A model generated the notes under the pieces. The model was not told where the DNA came from, searched no databases, and saw only the letters and a program-made list of their open reading frames with translations. DNA of 64,000 nucleotides from Sorex araneus (Eukaryota; Chordata; Mammalia; Eulipotyphla; Soricidae), in NCBI RefSeq assembly GCF_027595985.1, contig NC_073304.1, forward strand, positions 216,303,500 through 216,367,499, given 5' to 3'. Positions 31,445 through 41,035 of this stretch are shown here, piece by piece. The translations under genes were made by a program, and so were the position numbers. Positions within the stretch are counted from its first letter, which is position 1. Every line of letters starts with the position of its first letter.

Positions 31445-31535
31445 GAAGAGGGAGGTAGCTCAAAGGGCTGGTGTGTATGCTTTGCATGCAGGATGCTCAG
31501 GTTCAATCTCTTGCACCACATAATCCCTCACACAC
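31445..31535 (+). mobile_element. Decayed tRNA-like SINE head
   Basis: 'gggaggtagctcaaagggctgg', 'gctttgcatgcagg' and 'ggttcaatctc' resemble a tRNA-derived head, more diverged than the main family. Confidence 0.5.
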
Positions 31536-31558
31536 CAATGATTAAAACTCTAAAACTG

Positions 31559-31731
31559 GGGCTAGAGCGATAGTACAGCGGGTAAGGCGTTTGCCTTGCA
31601 CGAGGCTGACCCGGGTTCTAATCCCAGCATCCCATATGGTCCCCTGAGCACCGCAAGGAGTAATTCCTGAGTGTAGAACCAGGAGTAACCCTTGCGCATC
31701 GCCGGGTGCAACCCAAAAAAAATTTTAAAAA
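31559..31731 (+). mobile_element. SINE, plus strand, with duplication
   Basis: AAAACTCTAAAA flanks both sides. Confidence 0.94.
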
Positions 31732-32094
31732 TAAAACTCTAAAATTTTTGTCTCCGGCAACTCAGCAGTCATGCCCATAAGCACCTCTGGCTGGCGCCAG
31801 ATAATCTCGACGTCAGCCACCATCCAGATCACATGTCCTTCTCTCATGAAGGGAGCATAACACGACACTTGCCATAACCATGCCACCGGACCCCGCACCA
31901 GGCTGCTTCACTCGGGGCACCCCAGAGAGGGGGCGGGGAGAGCCCTCCCTGCCCAAAGGAACCCAGCCCCGGTGCCGCGACCCTCGCGGCCAGTCGACTG
32001 TTAACCTGAGAGAGGAAATGAGAGCTGCAAAGACGGGGTAGGGAGGACTGGATGAAGCATACAGCGACTTTATGGCAAAGCTCATTGACTTTAT

Positions 32095-32275
32095 TTTTTT
32101 ATTTTTTTGGTTTTTGGGTCACACCCGGCGATGCACAGGGGTTACTCCTGGCTCTGCACTCAGGAATTACTCCTGGTGGTGCTTAGGGGACCATATGGGA
32201 TGCTGGGATTTGAACCCGGGTTTGCCGCTTGCAAGGAAAACGCCCTACCTGCTATGCTGGCTGTCACTCCAGCCC
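32095..32275 (-). mobile_element. SINE, minus strand, 19-bp duplication
   Basis: CAAAGCTCATTGACTTTAT at 32076-32094 and 32276-32294, identical. Confidence 0.97.
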
Positions 32276-32428
32276 CAAAGCTCATTGACTTTATAGTGTG
32301 TGGTAGTAGACAACTCGTGGGAAAGTTTCAAGGGTTACAAGTTGGGCGAGCTCCGCTGTCTGTTATTCTGTTTTGCAGCTGCGTATGTGGGCAGTCCCTT
32401 CAACTTTCTCAGCAAAACAGGACAGGAG

Positions 32429-32588
32429 GGGCCGGAGCGATAGCACAGCGGGTAGGGCGTTTGCCTTGCACGTGGCTGACCCGGGTTCGATCCTCAGCAT
32501 CCCATATGGTCCCCCAAGCACTGCCAGGAGTAATTCCTGAGTGCAAAGCCAGGAGTAACCCCTGAGCATCGCTGGGTGTGACCCAAAA

Positions 32589-32627
<39 letters not shown>
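32429..32627 (+). mobile_element. SINE, plus strand, 16-bp duplication, long A tail
   Basis: CAAAACAGGACAGGAG at 32413-32428 and 32628-32643, identical, with an uninterrupted A run of more than 30. It is among the youngest-looking copies. Confidence 0.97.
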
Positions 32628-33027
32628 CAAAACAGGACAGGAGTGAGAATGTGGCTTCTGGCCCGACCAAGACGAATTTGGTGCAGCCTTCCCTTCGGCC
32701 CCCCCTTAACACAGTCAACCGACAGGGTATGGTGCTCCCACAGCCAAGTCTTTCCCTTGCTCATTACCATCTCGGGGAAAACAAGCAGGTGCTACCAAGG
32801 CCCGTCCCCAACACCCCGGCAGCCAAAAACCTCTAGAACTCAGCCACCACCATGCTCACGGCCGCTCTCCATCCACACACTTAAGCCAAGCCTCACCCAT
32901 GAGTGAAGAACCTATTACTAAACCACACTTCATACCACACACACTACCCAGACTCCCAGAGTACTGCACCACATTTGATGGGGTTCAAAATAGGAGGCAA
33001 CCAATCTTAGAGGGAAATATTTTTTTT

Positions 33028-33694
33028 ACAGGTATATCACTTATATCACTTGTATCACTTGTCTTCCTGTTGATGTTCGATTTGCTCGAGCGGGCACCAG
33101 TAACGTCTCCATTCGTCCCTGTCGTGTACTAGTGTAGCCCAATGATATCTCCTCGCTCCAGGAACAGGAAGATCCTCAAACCGTTCATTCAGGATTCTGA
33201 CGAAGAAGTCTGACCATCTCGTTGGTGGGCAGCCACGCAGTTTTTTGACGTCCCGTGGAATCCAGTCGGTAACAGCTCTAGTCCAGTGGTCGCCTCTGAA
33301 TCGCATTACATGTCCAGCCCATCTGATTTTTGATATCTTGGCAAATGAGACAGCGTCCCTGATTCTTGACCGCCGACGGAGGTAGAAACTCTGAATTCCT
33401 TCTCTCACTTGAGTGAGACATGATACTCCTAGCATAGCTCTTTCGATTCCTCTTTGGGATACCTGATTAGCATTCTCATCCTATTTGCCTAGGGCCCAGG
33501 TCTCTGAGGTGTATGTTAGTGGAGGAAGAACGGTGGAATCGAAAAGATGTGCCCGGAATATGAGGTCCTTCATCCTCTTAACCACTTCTTCCACGCTCTT
33601 GAAGGCGTTCCACACTGCTCTTTTCCTCCTGTGCAGTTCTGACACCAAGTCGTTCCTCATGTTGAGTATAAAGCACACAAAGCTCAACTTCTAA
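33028..33694 (-). mobile_element. 5'-truncated RTE-type LINE: C-terminal part of the reverse transcriptase ORF
   Basis: Two minus-strand frames (33481-33687 and 33055-33435) are one ORF interrupted by a TAG stop where the family normally has Gln, just after TYTSETWALGK. The translation carries motifs of RTE-clade reverse transcriptases: NMRNDLVSELHRRKRA, LRRRSRIRDAV, KIRWAGHVMRF, DWIPRDVKKLRG, PPTRWSDFF and DRDEWRRYW. These cover the end of the RT/thumb region to the C terminus; the endonuclease and RT core are absent (5' truncation). The ORF ends at 33055-33057 with TGA, followed by a 9-bp tandem tail (ACAAGTGAT type) and an A-run. It is a dead copy. The shared segment at 33077-33113 links it to the RTE-tailed SINEs. 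Confidence 0.92.
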
Positions 33695-34114
33695 CAGGAT
33701 GTTAATGATTGCTTATAGAAGGGCTTAATGGTCCCTAGGTGGAATACAACAATCTTCATGCTCTTTCTTCTAAGAATACTTTTTTGTAGCATTTTCAGCG
33801 GTTTTTCATAACAAACAATACAAAATATATTATTTTGGTTCTACTTTGGGGCAGGGATTAGGGCTCAGGATGGGAACCCCTTTAATATGGTGGTGGGAAG
33901 GTGTAATGGTGGTGGGACTGGTGTTTGAATATTAAGTGTAATGAAATATTGTTAACTACTTTATAAAATAAAAAATTATTTAAAAAAACTTAAAAACTTT
34001 TTTTCACTCTGTAGAAGCCCGTGTTTTCTATTGAACATGTAACCATGTATCTCTCTTTTTCCTTCCTCTTAGTTCTTGTTTTGAAAAAAATGTATACACA
34101 CACAGATGCATGCA

Positions 34115-34152
<38 letters not shown>

Positions 34153-34155
34153 TGT
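33695..34155. other. AT-rich sequence with an L1-type 3' end and a (TG)n tract
   Basis: Holds the retroposon 3' end at 33860-33975 and a (TG)n run at about 34118-34162; the remainder is unassigned. Confidence 0.45.
33860..33975 (+). mobile_element. L1-type 3' end, plus strand, diverged
   Basis: 'tggtggtgggactggtgtttgaatatt' in spaced form, ending 'tttataaaataaaaa'. Confidence 0.65.
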
Positions 34156-34162
34156 GTGTGTA
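34118..34162. repeat. (TG)n microsatellite
   Basis: About 20 TG units with two TA interruptions. Confidence 0.95.
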
Positions 34163-34164
34163 TG

Positions 34165-34320
34165 TTAATATAGGCTGGGAATGTGGCTCAAGTGGCAGAG
34201 TAGCACATGCCTTACTTCCGCAAGACCCAGGCTTAATCTCCAATGAGCCTGGAGTTTGATTCCCAGCACCACATTCTGTCTACCTTGGTGATCCCTAAGC
34301 GTCCCCAAATAGGCGTATTT
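34165..34320 (+). mobile_element. Diverged tRNA-derived SINE, plus strand
   Basis: 'aggctgggaatgtggctcaag', 'gtttgattcccagcacca' and 'ggtgatccctaagcg' give a SINE outline differing from the main family, perhaps an older relative. Confidence 0.5.
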
Positions 34321-34394
34321 ATGCCTATATACTTGCAAACATGTCTTTTTCTCCTTGCTGTTCTATCAAGTTCTGTTTTACGAATCTTTGTTTT

Positions 34395-34575
34395 GTGTTC
34401 AGTTTGGTTTGGGTTTTGAGTCATAGCCACAGTGCTCAGAGCTTCCTCCTGGCTCTGAGCTCGGGGGTCATTCCTGGAAGTGTGGTGGGGACCATCTGCA
34501 GCGCTGGGGATTGAATCCAGCTCAGGTGCATGAGAGGCGAATGCCCTACCTGCTGTATTCTCTCTCTCTGGCCCT
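34395..34575 (-). mobile_element. Old SINE, minus strand
   Basis: 'ttgagtcatagccacagtgctcag' body to 'ctctctctctggccc'. Confidence 0.78.
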
Positions 34576-34599
34576 GCCTTATGGATTTTTAAGAGTTGT

Positions 34600-35040
34600 T
34601 CTTAGGGGAGGGTGACAAATCCTTTCCTCTTGCTGAAATGCCTCTTTACCCTTAAGAACAGCTCTCTTGGGGCTGGAGAGATAGCACAGTGGGTAGGGCG
34701 TTTGCCTTGCACTCGGCCGACCCGGGTTCGATTCCCAGCCTCCCATATGGTCCCCTGAACACCACCAGGGCTAATTCCTGAGTGCAGAGCCAGGAGTGAC
34801 CCCTGTGCATCGCCGGGTGTGACCCAAAAAGCAAGAAAAAAAAAGAACAGCTCTCTTGAGCCTTTGTCATAATGTTTGCTCTGGAATCTATTTTGCCTGA
34901 TATTAATAATAGTCTTCTGATTAGTGTTCACATGATATATCCTCGGTAGTAAAACAGGCCTCCAGTAGTCTTTGATTAGCATTTGCATATCTTTTCACTT
35001 TTGACCTTCTGTGTCTTTATATTTATTTATTACCTGGGGG
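34600..35040 (-). mobile_element. Ancient L1 ORF2 fragment, minus strand, split by a SINE
   Basis: 'tattttgcctgatattaataatag', 'attagtgttcacatgatatatc' and 'cttctgtgtctttatatttat' (in pieces) are the complement of L1 ORF2 text. Confidence 0.6.
34670..34842 (+). mobile_element. SINE, plus strand, 16-bp duplication
   Basis: AAGAACAGCTCTCTTG at 34654-34669 and 34843-34858, identical. Confidence 0.97.
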
Positions 35041-35300
35041 TGGGGGGTGCATTGGAGATTAAGGCCTCAGACCTGTGAGGTTTGCCTTCTGTCTCTGAGC
35101 ACATCTGGGCCGGTATGTTTTCAAAGTGGGTTTGTGGAGGGAAGGTAGACAGAAGGTATTGGGGTCCGCCTCTGTCAGCTGCCCTTCCTGTGGTCATCCA
35201 GAGAGCAGGTGTGACCATTAGTGCCACTAAGTTTAAATCTACCATCTTAGTTTAAATCCACAACTTCATACATTTATTAAAAATCATTAAATCTTGAGTT
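35041..35300. other. Unique sequence
   Basis: No gene or repeat recognised. Confidence 0.35.
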
Positions 35301-35305
35301 GAGTT

Positions 35306-35480
35306 TTTTTTTTAATTTTTCTTTCTGGGTCACACCTGGTGATGCACAGGGGTTACTCCTGGCTCATGCACTCAGGAATCACTCCTGGCAGTGCTCAGGG
35401 GACCATATGGGATGCTGGGAATCGAACCCAGATCAGCGCAAGGCAGACGCCCTACCCGCTGTGCTATCGCTCCAGCCCCA
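35306..35480 (-). mobile_element. SINE, minus strand
   Basis: Full body, with a small deletion just after the B box ('cccagatcagcgcaagg'). Confidence 0.93.
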
Positions 35481-35494
35481 AAGATGAGCTTTCT

Positions 35495-35680
35495 TTTTTT
35501 TTTTTTGCTTTTTTGGGGATACATGTTCTTCTTTGGCAGACGGGTTGGGCCACATGGGGAAGTGCTTGGGGCTATTCCTGGCTGTGTGCCCAGCAGTTGG
35601 GGACCCATGTGGTGCTAGGGATCAAATGGGGTCAGCAGTATGCAGGGTAAGTGCTTTACCTGAAACTATCTCTCAGGCCC
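35495..35680 (-). mobile_element. Old SINE, minus strand
   Basis: 'gggccacatggggaagtgctt' to 'aactatctctcaggcccc'. Confidence 0.7.
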
Positions 35681-35689
35681 CCTCGCTAG

Positions 35690-35950
35690 AGTATTCTCTC
35701 CAATTTTTATTCTAAAATAACTTGGGGGTTACAAAAAACATTACCCAACACATAAGGAGCTCACCTAAATCTCTTATTCAGTTTCCCCTAATGCTACCTG
35801 ACATAATCACAGTGCAATGAGCAAACTAGATGACTCATGTCACAATCCTAGGAACAAAACCCAATGTCTATTCAGATCCTGTATGTTCCCTGCGTCATGT
35901 CTTACTCTGCTCTTTGTGTCTAAAGGAATGTCCAGATAACTTGTCAGACA
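35690..35950. mobile_element. Ancient L1-like fragment
   Basis: 'attcagtttcccctaatgctacc', 'catgtcttactctgctctttgtgtc' and neighbours resemble an old L1 3' region. Strand and subfamily are not certain. Confidence 0.4.
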
Positions 35951-35954
35951 TTGA

Positions 35955-36320
35955 TTGGGGGTGGGAGTGGGGGAGCTGGCTCAAAGGGTTAAAGCACATG
36001 CTTTGCATTCAAGGATCCCAGGTTTGGGGCTGGAGCAATAGCACAGGGGATAGGGCGTTTGCCTTGCATGAGGCCAACCCGGGTTCGATTCCCAGCATCC
36101 CATATGGTCCTCTGAGCACCACCAGGGGTGATTCCTGAGTGCACAGCCAGGAGTAACCCCTGTGCATTGCCAGGTGTGACCTATAAAGCAAAAAAAAAAA
36201 AAAAAAACAAGGATCCCAGGTTTGATTCCCCAATACCACATAGTCCCAAGAGCATTGCTGGGAGTGACCCCTGAGCACCAAACTGGGAGTCAATCCTGAG
36301 CGCCACCGGGTGTCACCCCC
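35955..36320 (+). mobile_element. Host old SINE, plus strand, split by a younger SINE
   Basis: Head with 'gctggctcaaagggttaaagcacatgctttgc' (in pieces) and 3' half with 'tttgattccccaatacca' flank the insertion. The head type differs from the main family and resembles 31445-31535. Confidence 0.75.
36026..36207 (+). mobile_element. SINE inside an old SINE, 16-bp duplication
   Basis: CAAGGATCCCAGGTTT at 36010-36025 and 36208-36223, identical. Confidence 0.96.
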
Positions 36321-36349
36321 CTAACAAAACAAAACGAAACATCAGTTCT

Positions 36350-36505
36350 GGGGACACCAGGAAGATGACTCAAAAGGCTGAGCGCATGCTTTGCATGTAG
36401 CGGCCCCGGGTTTGATTTGGGCACTGTATGGACCCAAGATGATTCCCAGGAGAGACCCCCTGAGCGCAGAGCTGGACGTGGCCCAAAGATGAAAGCAAAC
36501 AGAAA
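36350..36505 (+). mobile_element. Old SINE, plus strand
   Basis: 'gatgactcaaaaggctgagcgcatgctttgcatg' outline, of the older head type. Confidence 0.6.
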
Positions 36506-36689
36506 ACATCGTTTCTCAGGTGTGTCTGTGAAAGAGCTCCTGGAAGAAATGAGTACCTGGCTCAGGAACTGAGTGGGTGGCAGCACCCATCAGTCTGGCC
36601 CCAGATAAATAGAAACTTGAAGGCTTGCTCCCTGCTGCTCGAACGTCCTTCTGCTCCTGCCTTGGATGTTGGTGCTTCTTGTTCAGAAG
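36506..36689. other. Unique sequence
   Basis: Nothing recognised. Confidence 0.3.
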
Positions 36690-37040
36690 AGTTTGCAGAG
36701 ATGATTCAGCACTTAAGGCACCTCCTTGCCTATAACCAACCTGGGTTTGATCCCCAGCACCCCATATGGTCCCCTGAGCACTACCAGCAGTGACTCCAAA
36801 GTGGTTGTTTTTTTGTTTGTTTTTTTAGCTTTTGGGGTCACATCCAGTGATGCTCAGGGGTTACTTCTGGTGGTGCTGGGGAACTATATAGGATGCCAGG
36901 GACCAAACCTGGGTTGGCCGTGTGCAAAGCAAACGTCTTACCCACTGTACTATCACTCCGGCCCCATGACGCCTAAGTGTAAAGCCAGGAGTAATCCCTG
37001 AGCATAACCAGGTGTGGCTCAACCCCACCCCCACCCCACC
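36690..37040 (+). mobile_element. Host SINE, plus strand, split by an opposite-strand SINE
   Basis: 'gggtttgatccccagcaccc' half at 36690-36800 and 'aagccaggagtaatccctgag' half at 36965-37040. Confidence 0.85.
36803..36964 (-). mobile_element. SINE inside a SINE, minus strand
   Basis: 'ttggggtcacatccagtgatgctcag' (in pieces) to 'ctatcactccggcccc', with an internal deletion after 'ggttacttctgg'. Confidence 0.9.
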
Positions 37041-37257
37041 CATAGAAAGTGCCTGCAGAATCTGGGTCTAATGCAGGCAGCCCCTCATTGCCCCTACCCA
37101 ACCTTTGATCTTCTCAGGATGTCATCTGAGTGCCCCCTTTCCCAGAAATCCCAGCCCAAGAGGACAGGGAGTGGGACATCTAGACCCCTGCCGCAATGAG
37201 GGCCCACACCTGAACTCCGTTTCCTCTTCTCGGGAATCTCTGGGATCCAATTCCGTT
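37041..37257. other. Unique sequence
   Basis: Nothing recognised. Confidence 0.3.
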
Positions 37258-37420
37258 CTATTGGAGGGGCCGATTTGGGCCACACCCCGCAGTGCTCAGG
37301 GCTTACTCCTGAGCTCTGTGCTCTCCTGGCAGGGCTCAGAGGACCGTATGCGGTGCTGGGGATTGAACTAGGCTCAGCCGTGTGCAGGTAAGCACCCCCT
37401 GCTCTGTACTGACCAGCCCC
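37258..37420 (-). mobile_element. Old SINE, minus strand
   Basis: 'tgggccacaccccgcagtgctcag' outline to 'ctgaccagcccc'. Confidence 0.75.
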
Positions 37421-37449
37421 ATCCTATTCCCCAGGGAAGCCTGAGTCCT

Positions 37450-37627
37450 TTTTTATTTTGTTTTGTTTGGGGGCCATACCCAGCAATGCTCAGGGGGTTA
37501 CTGGGTTATTCCTGGCTCTGCACTCAGGAATTACTCCTGGCGGTGCTAGGGGAACCATCTGGGATGCTGGGGATCGCAGCCGCATGCCAGGCAAACACAA
37601 CACCCACTGTTCTATCACTCTGGCCCC
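37450..37627 (-). mobile_element. SINE, minus strand, with duplication
   Basis: GAAGCCTGAGTCYT on both sides (about 37436 and 37628). Confidence 0.92.
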
Positions 37628-37787
37628 AGAAGCCTGAGTCTTAAGAGCAAAGACTTTGCAACCTCTGATATCAGCAGAGACTAGAGCACCCTGGGCTGCT
37701 TAATAAAGTCATAATTGCTGCTTTGGAACCCCTCCCTGTGCGATTTTCTTATACCTTTTGGAGCCTCTTACTGTTTATTTCATCTCT

Positions 37788-37962
37788 TCTTTTTTTTTCC
37801 TTTTTGGGTCACACCCGACAATGCACAGGGGTTACTCCTGGCTCTGCACTCAGGAATTACTCCTGGCGGTGCTCAGGGGACCATATGGGATGCTGGGAAT
37901 CGAACCCAGGTCGGCTGCATGCAAGGCAAACACCTTCTCTGCTGTGCTATCGCTCCAGCCCC
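37788..37962 (-). mobile_element. SINE, minus strand
   Basis: Near-consensus; the flanks share TTATTTCATYTCTT. Confidence 0.95.
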
Positions 37963-38984
37963 TTATTTCATTTCTTTCTGCCTCTTTTGCTCCCCGCAGA
38001 CAGTTCTTCTTTATATATAACTGTTCAAGGATGTTAGTCACGGGAGGAGTGTGTTTAAGTTGGACTTTCATGCCTGTGTCCCCAGCTCTCCAACTTTCCT
38101 TTTTCCATTTTGTCTTCTCTCGTGCGTCGGGACGGTAATAACCATGGAAAGTTACCGCCCAGCTCTCCTTGGAGAGGGAGTTTGCTGTCAGCTGACAACC
38201 TTCAGCTGCAAAATTTCCCCACACCTTCGACAAGAAGAGCAGCCTCTGAGCTGAGGTTAAGCCTTTGCAGAAAACTCAGACCAATGATAGGGCATGGGGG
38301 GGGGGCAGAGCTCTGCAGAGTCTCCTGGGGGTGCTCTGCGCGGACACTAGCTGGACTCTCAGGGAACACCCCTCAGTCTGAAGCCTGTCTTGTTCTCTAC
38401 TGGGGGGCCAATCCCCATGGTGCTCAGGGGGCCAGGTGGTGTGGGCATCAGACCCGAGGGCTCCAGTGCGCGGAGGGCTCTGCCCTTTGAGCTCTCCTGG
38501 CCCCGCAGCTGGGAAGTCCTCCTCCCCCACCCCCTTCCTCCCTCTTCCTCCTCACGCATCAGTCCTGCCGTGCCCCCTGGAATCCTCCCTTTCTCCCTCC
38601 CTTTCTCATTTTCCGAGGCTCCCTCACCCTGCTCTTGGCTGCCTGAGGGCAGGATCTCCTGCCTCCTGGCTTCACGGGGGGCCTCTCTCGCGGGCACCCA
38701 GACCCACAGCTGCTCTCCTCCGTCAGGTGATCTTGGCTCCGCCACTCGTCTGTAGAGCAGAAGCGTTTCAACAGCAGATGCAAGTTCTGTGGGCATCATT
38801 TAGGCTTTTTCCTTTTTTAACCGGTGGATCGTGTTTTTAGGGATTGGGTAAAAGGCCAGCTCTGTCGCTGGGAGCCCTCCAAATGCTAGGATGTGGGATT
38901 TTTTTTTTCCCTTGGGAGCTTTTCAATTTTTTCCGATAAGAAACTTCTGGCTGGCACTGGGCAAATGTCCCTCAAAAAAAGAAA
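37963..38984. other. Mostly unique sequence
   Basis: Contains a decayed minus-strand SINE at about 38385-38505 ('tggggggccaatccccatggtgctcag', in pieces). Overlapping frames at 38.4-38.8 kb on both strands have no domain signal. Confidence 0.4.
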
Positions 38985-38989
38985 CTTCT

Positions 38990-39112
38990 GGTTGGGGTCC
39001 AAGGAGAGCTAGAGTAGGACACCTGCTTTGCAAGGGTGAGGCAGGGAGGCCCCACGTTCAAGCCCCAGCACCACACTACTGAGTGTGGTCCCAAGGACCC
39101 CCACCCCCACAG
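38990..39112 (+). mobile_element. Decayed SINE, plus strand
   Basis: 'ttcaagccccagcaccaca' and 'gagtgtggtcccaag' remain. Confidence 0.55.
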
Positions 39113-39220
39113 CTGAGTGTGCTAACAATAGTCAGAGTGTGAGTTACTGAAGGGCACCAACCCTGGGCTCCACAGAAACAACTACTCAGAGGGCAGGGGT
39201 GGGGAGGGGAGGGAAGGGAA

Positions 39221-39381
39221 AATTTTTTTTGGAGGGGCCACACCCGGCGATGCTCAGGGGTTACTCCTGGCTCTGCACTCAGGAATTATTCCTGAAAGTG
39301 CACGAGGGGACCCTAGGGGATGGCTGGGATGGAACTCGGGTAGGCAGTGTGGTCCACCCACTGTACTGCCTCTCCAGCCCC
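39221..39381 (-). mobile_element. SINE, minus strand, diverged near the head
   Basis: 'gggccacacccggcgatgctcag' (in pieces) to 'tactgcctctccagcccc'. Confidence 0.9.
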
Positions 39382-39382
39382 A

Positions 39383-39560
39383 TGGGAAAAGAAATTTAGC
39401 AGTAAAAGAAAGAGCGTCCGCTTGCTTTGCACGTGGCCCACCTGGGTTCAGTCCCTGACGTCCATCCCATATGGTCCCCTGAGCAGCACCGAGGACAGAG
39501 CCAGGAGTGACCCTTGAGCATTGCCCAACGTGGCCCCCAAACCAAACAAACAAAAGAGTA
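39383..39560 (+). mobile_element. Old SINE, plus strand
   Basis: 'gggttcagtccctgacgtcc' and 'cccatatggtcccctgagca'. Confidence 0.72.
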
Positions 39561-39566
39561 AAATAA

Positions 39567-39745
39567 AGAGGGCCAGAGGGAATTCTCAGTGGGCAGAGCA
39601 CATGCTTTGCATTCAGGGGGTCCTGGCTCAATCTCTGGCACCACAAGGTCCCCTCAGCACTGCTCGGAGCAATCCCTGAGACCAGAGCTGGGATTGGCCC
39701 CTGAGCACTGCAGGGTAAGGTCCCCAGACCAACAACAAATGAAAA
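39567..39745 (+). mobile_element. Old SINE, plus strand
   Basis: 'gggccagagggaattctcag' head and 'cctggctcaatctctggca'. Confidence 0.7.
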
Positions 39746-40655
39746 CAGAAGAAATACTGAAAGAGAGAAAGAGAAGCCTGATCTTCTGCGGCTGACAGGA
39801 GGCCTGTTCCGGCCCGTCTGTGCTTCTACCCCATCCATGCCTGGCCTCGGCCCAGCCTGGGGCCTCCTGATCATCCCCTCCTCCCTTTGCATCCGCCCTG
39901 GTTACTGAATCTGACCTATCTGACCTTCCTGAGTCTGCTCCTGACCTCCCTGCACAGCGCCAAGCGTGCTTCTCTGTCCCACAGCGGTGGCTGTTCTGCA
40001 GCAGGGCCCTGAGAAAGGATGTGCCCGACAGCACAGCCAACCCGGAGCCCTGCCTCTGAGCCAGGCCTACAGGCTCCTCCTGGCTGCAGGCTGGGGAAGG
40101 TGTCCTGTGTGGGATAACATTGGTTTGTCCTTCCTCCCTGGCCGCAGGGAGTTTGGGTTTACTGGGTGACACCCATCACAGTGCTCCTGAGGCACTCCCG
40201 TTTCTTTGTGTTTATCTGTAACCCCTTTCTTTGTGCTCTGCTTCCCCAACCAGTCAATCACCTGTATCCCCTAATCAGACTCTGTTAACTTGTAAATATT
40301 GCTTTTCTCTTGTGTCCTTTGCATAGTTACTCCAGAGCAATGTCCTTTTTTGTATAGACACAGGAAGACAGTTAATGCTTTTGTAACTTGGGAGTTAATT
40401 GAGTCGAACAATATTCATTCCGGGGCATCTATTTTCTTGACTTATGCTTCAGTTGCCCTTCCTTCCTAGTACCCCAAAAGCAGGATCCCGACGAGGGACT
40501 GGATGGACCCAGGGCAAGCTGTGAGCTACCCTGGCAGTCCTGGGAACCAGACGAGTGCAGGGGCCTAGACCTAGCAGAGGATGAAGGCAGTGGCAGTGGA
40601 GACAAGAAAGTGGATCATCCAAATCTTCTTTACACATTACTTGTTCCTTGTCTTC
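39746..40655. other. Unique or unclassified repeat-like sequence
   Basis: 39.75-40.15 kb is unique GC-mixed DNA. 40.15-40.65 kb has a different texture ('ctgttaacttgtaaatattgc', 'gtaccccaaaagcaggatccc') and might be an LTR-type repeat, but no terminal repeats or protein remain. Confidence 0.3.
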
Positions 40656-40885
40656 TGGTTTGTTTTTGTTGGTATTTTGGGGCCATAGTCAACTCTGCTC
40701 AGGGCTCACCCCTGGCTCTGTGCTCAGAGATCATTCCCGGCGGGGCTCAGGGATCCATATCTGGGGCCAGAGATTCAAACTGGGGTTTTTCTATGGCTAG
40801 TAAATGTCATATAAGAGCCAGGAGTAACCCCTAAGCACTGTTGGGTGTGGCCCAAAAGGGCAAAAAATGAAAAAGAAAAAAGAAT
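40656..40885. mobile_element. Minus-strand SINE body abutting a plus-strand SINE tail
   Basis: 40656-40783 reads as a minus-strand body ('tttggggccatagtcaactc') lacking its head. 40815-40885 reads as a plus-strand tail ('gagccaggagtaacccctaag'). Confidence 0.65.
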
Positions 40886-40889
40886 AAAG

Positions 40890-41035
40890 AAAGGCTGGAG
40901 AAATAGTTTAGGGGCTAAGGTGCTTCTCTTGCACGTGGTAGGCCCCAGCTCAACCCCCCAGTACCGCCAGGGGACACTGCTGAGCACTTAGAGCTAGGAA
41001 TAGGCCCTGGGCAGCTCATGGTGTGGCCCACCTCC
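40890..41035 (+). mobile_element. Old SINE, plus strand
   Basis: 'ggctggagaaatagtttagg' head; B box reads 'agctcaaccccc'. Confidence 0.72.

Larger units (their letters stand above)
31744..33025. other. Unclassified block, possibly a degraded LTR-type insertion
   Basis: Leaving out two SINEs, about 900 bp of GC-mixed sequence differs from the surrounding L1 debris. On the minus strand it has TATA-like CACTATAAAG at about 32296 and CCATAAAG at about 32075. I see no gag or pol protein, no primer-binding site I trust, and no paired repeats, so the LTR idea is weak. Confidence 0.25.

Noticed and set aside
31813..32085. 90-codon minus-strand frame as a possible retroviral or cellular exon
   Set aside because: No recognisable domain, and it sits in an unclassified repeat-like block.
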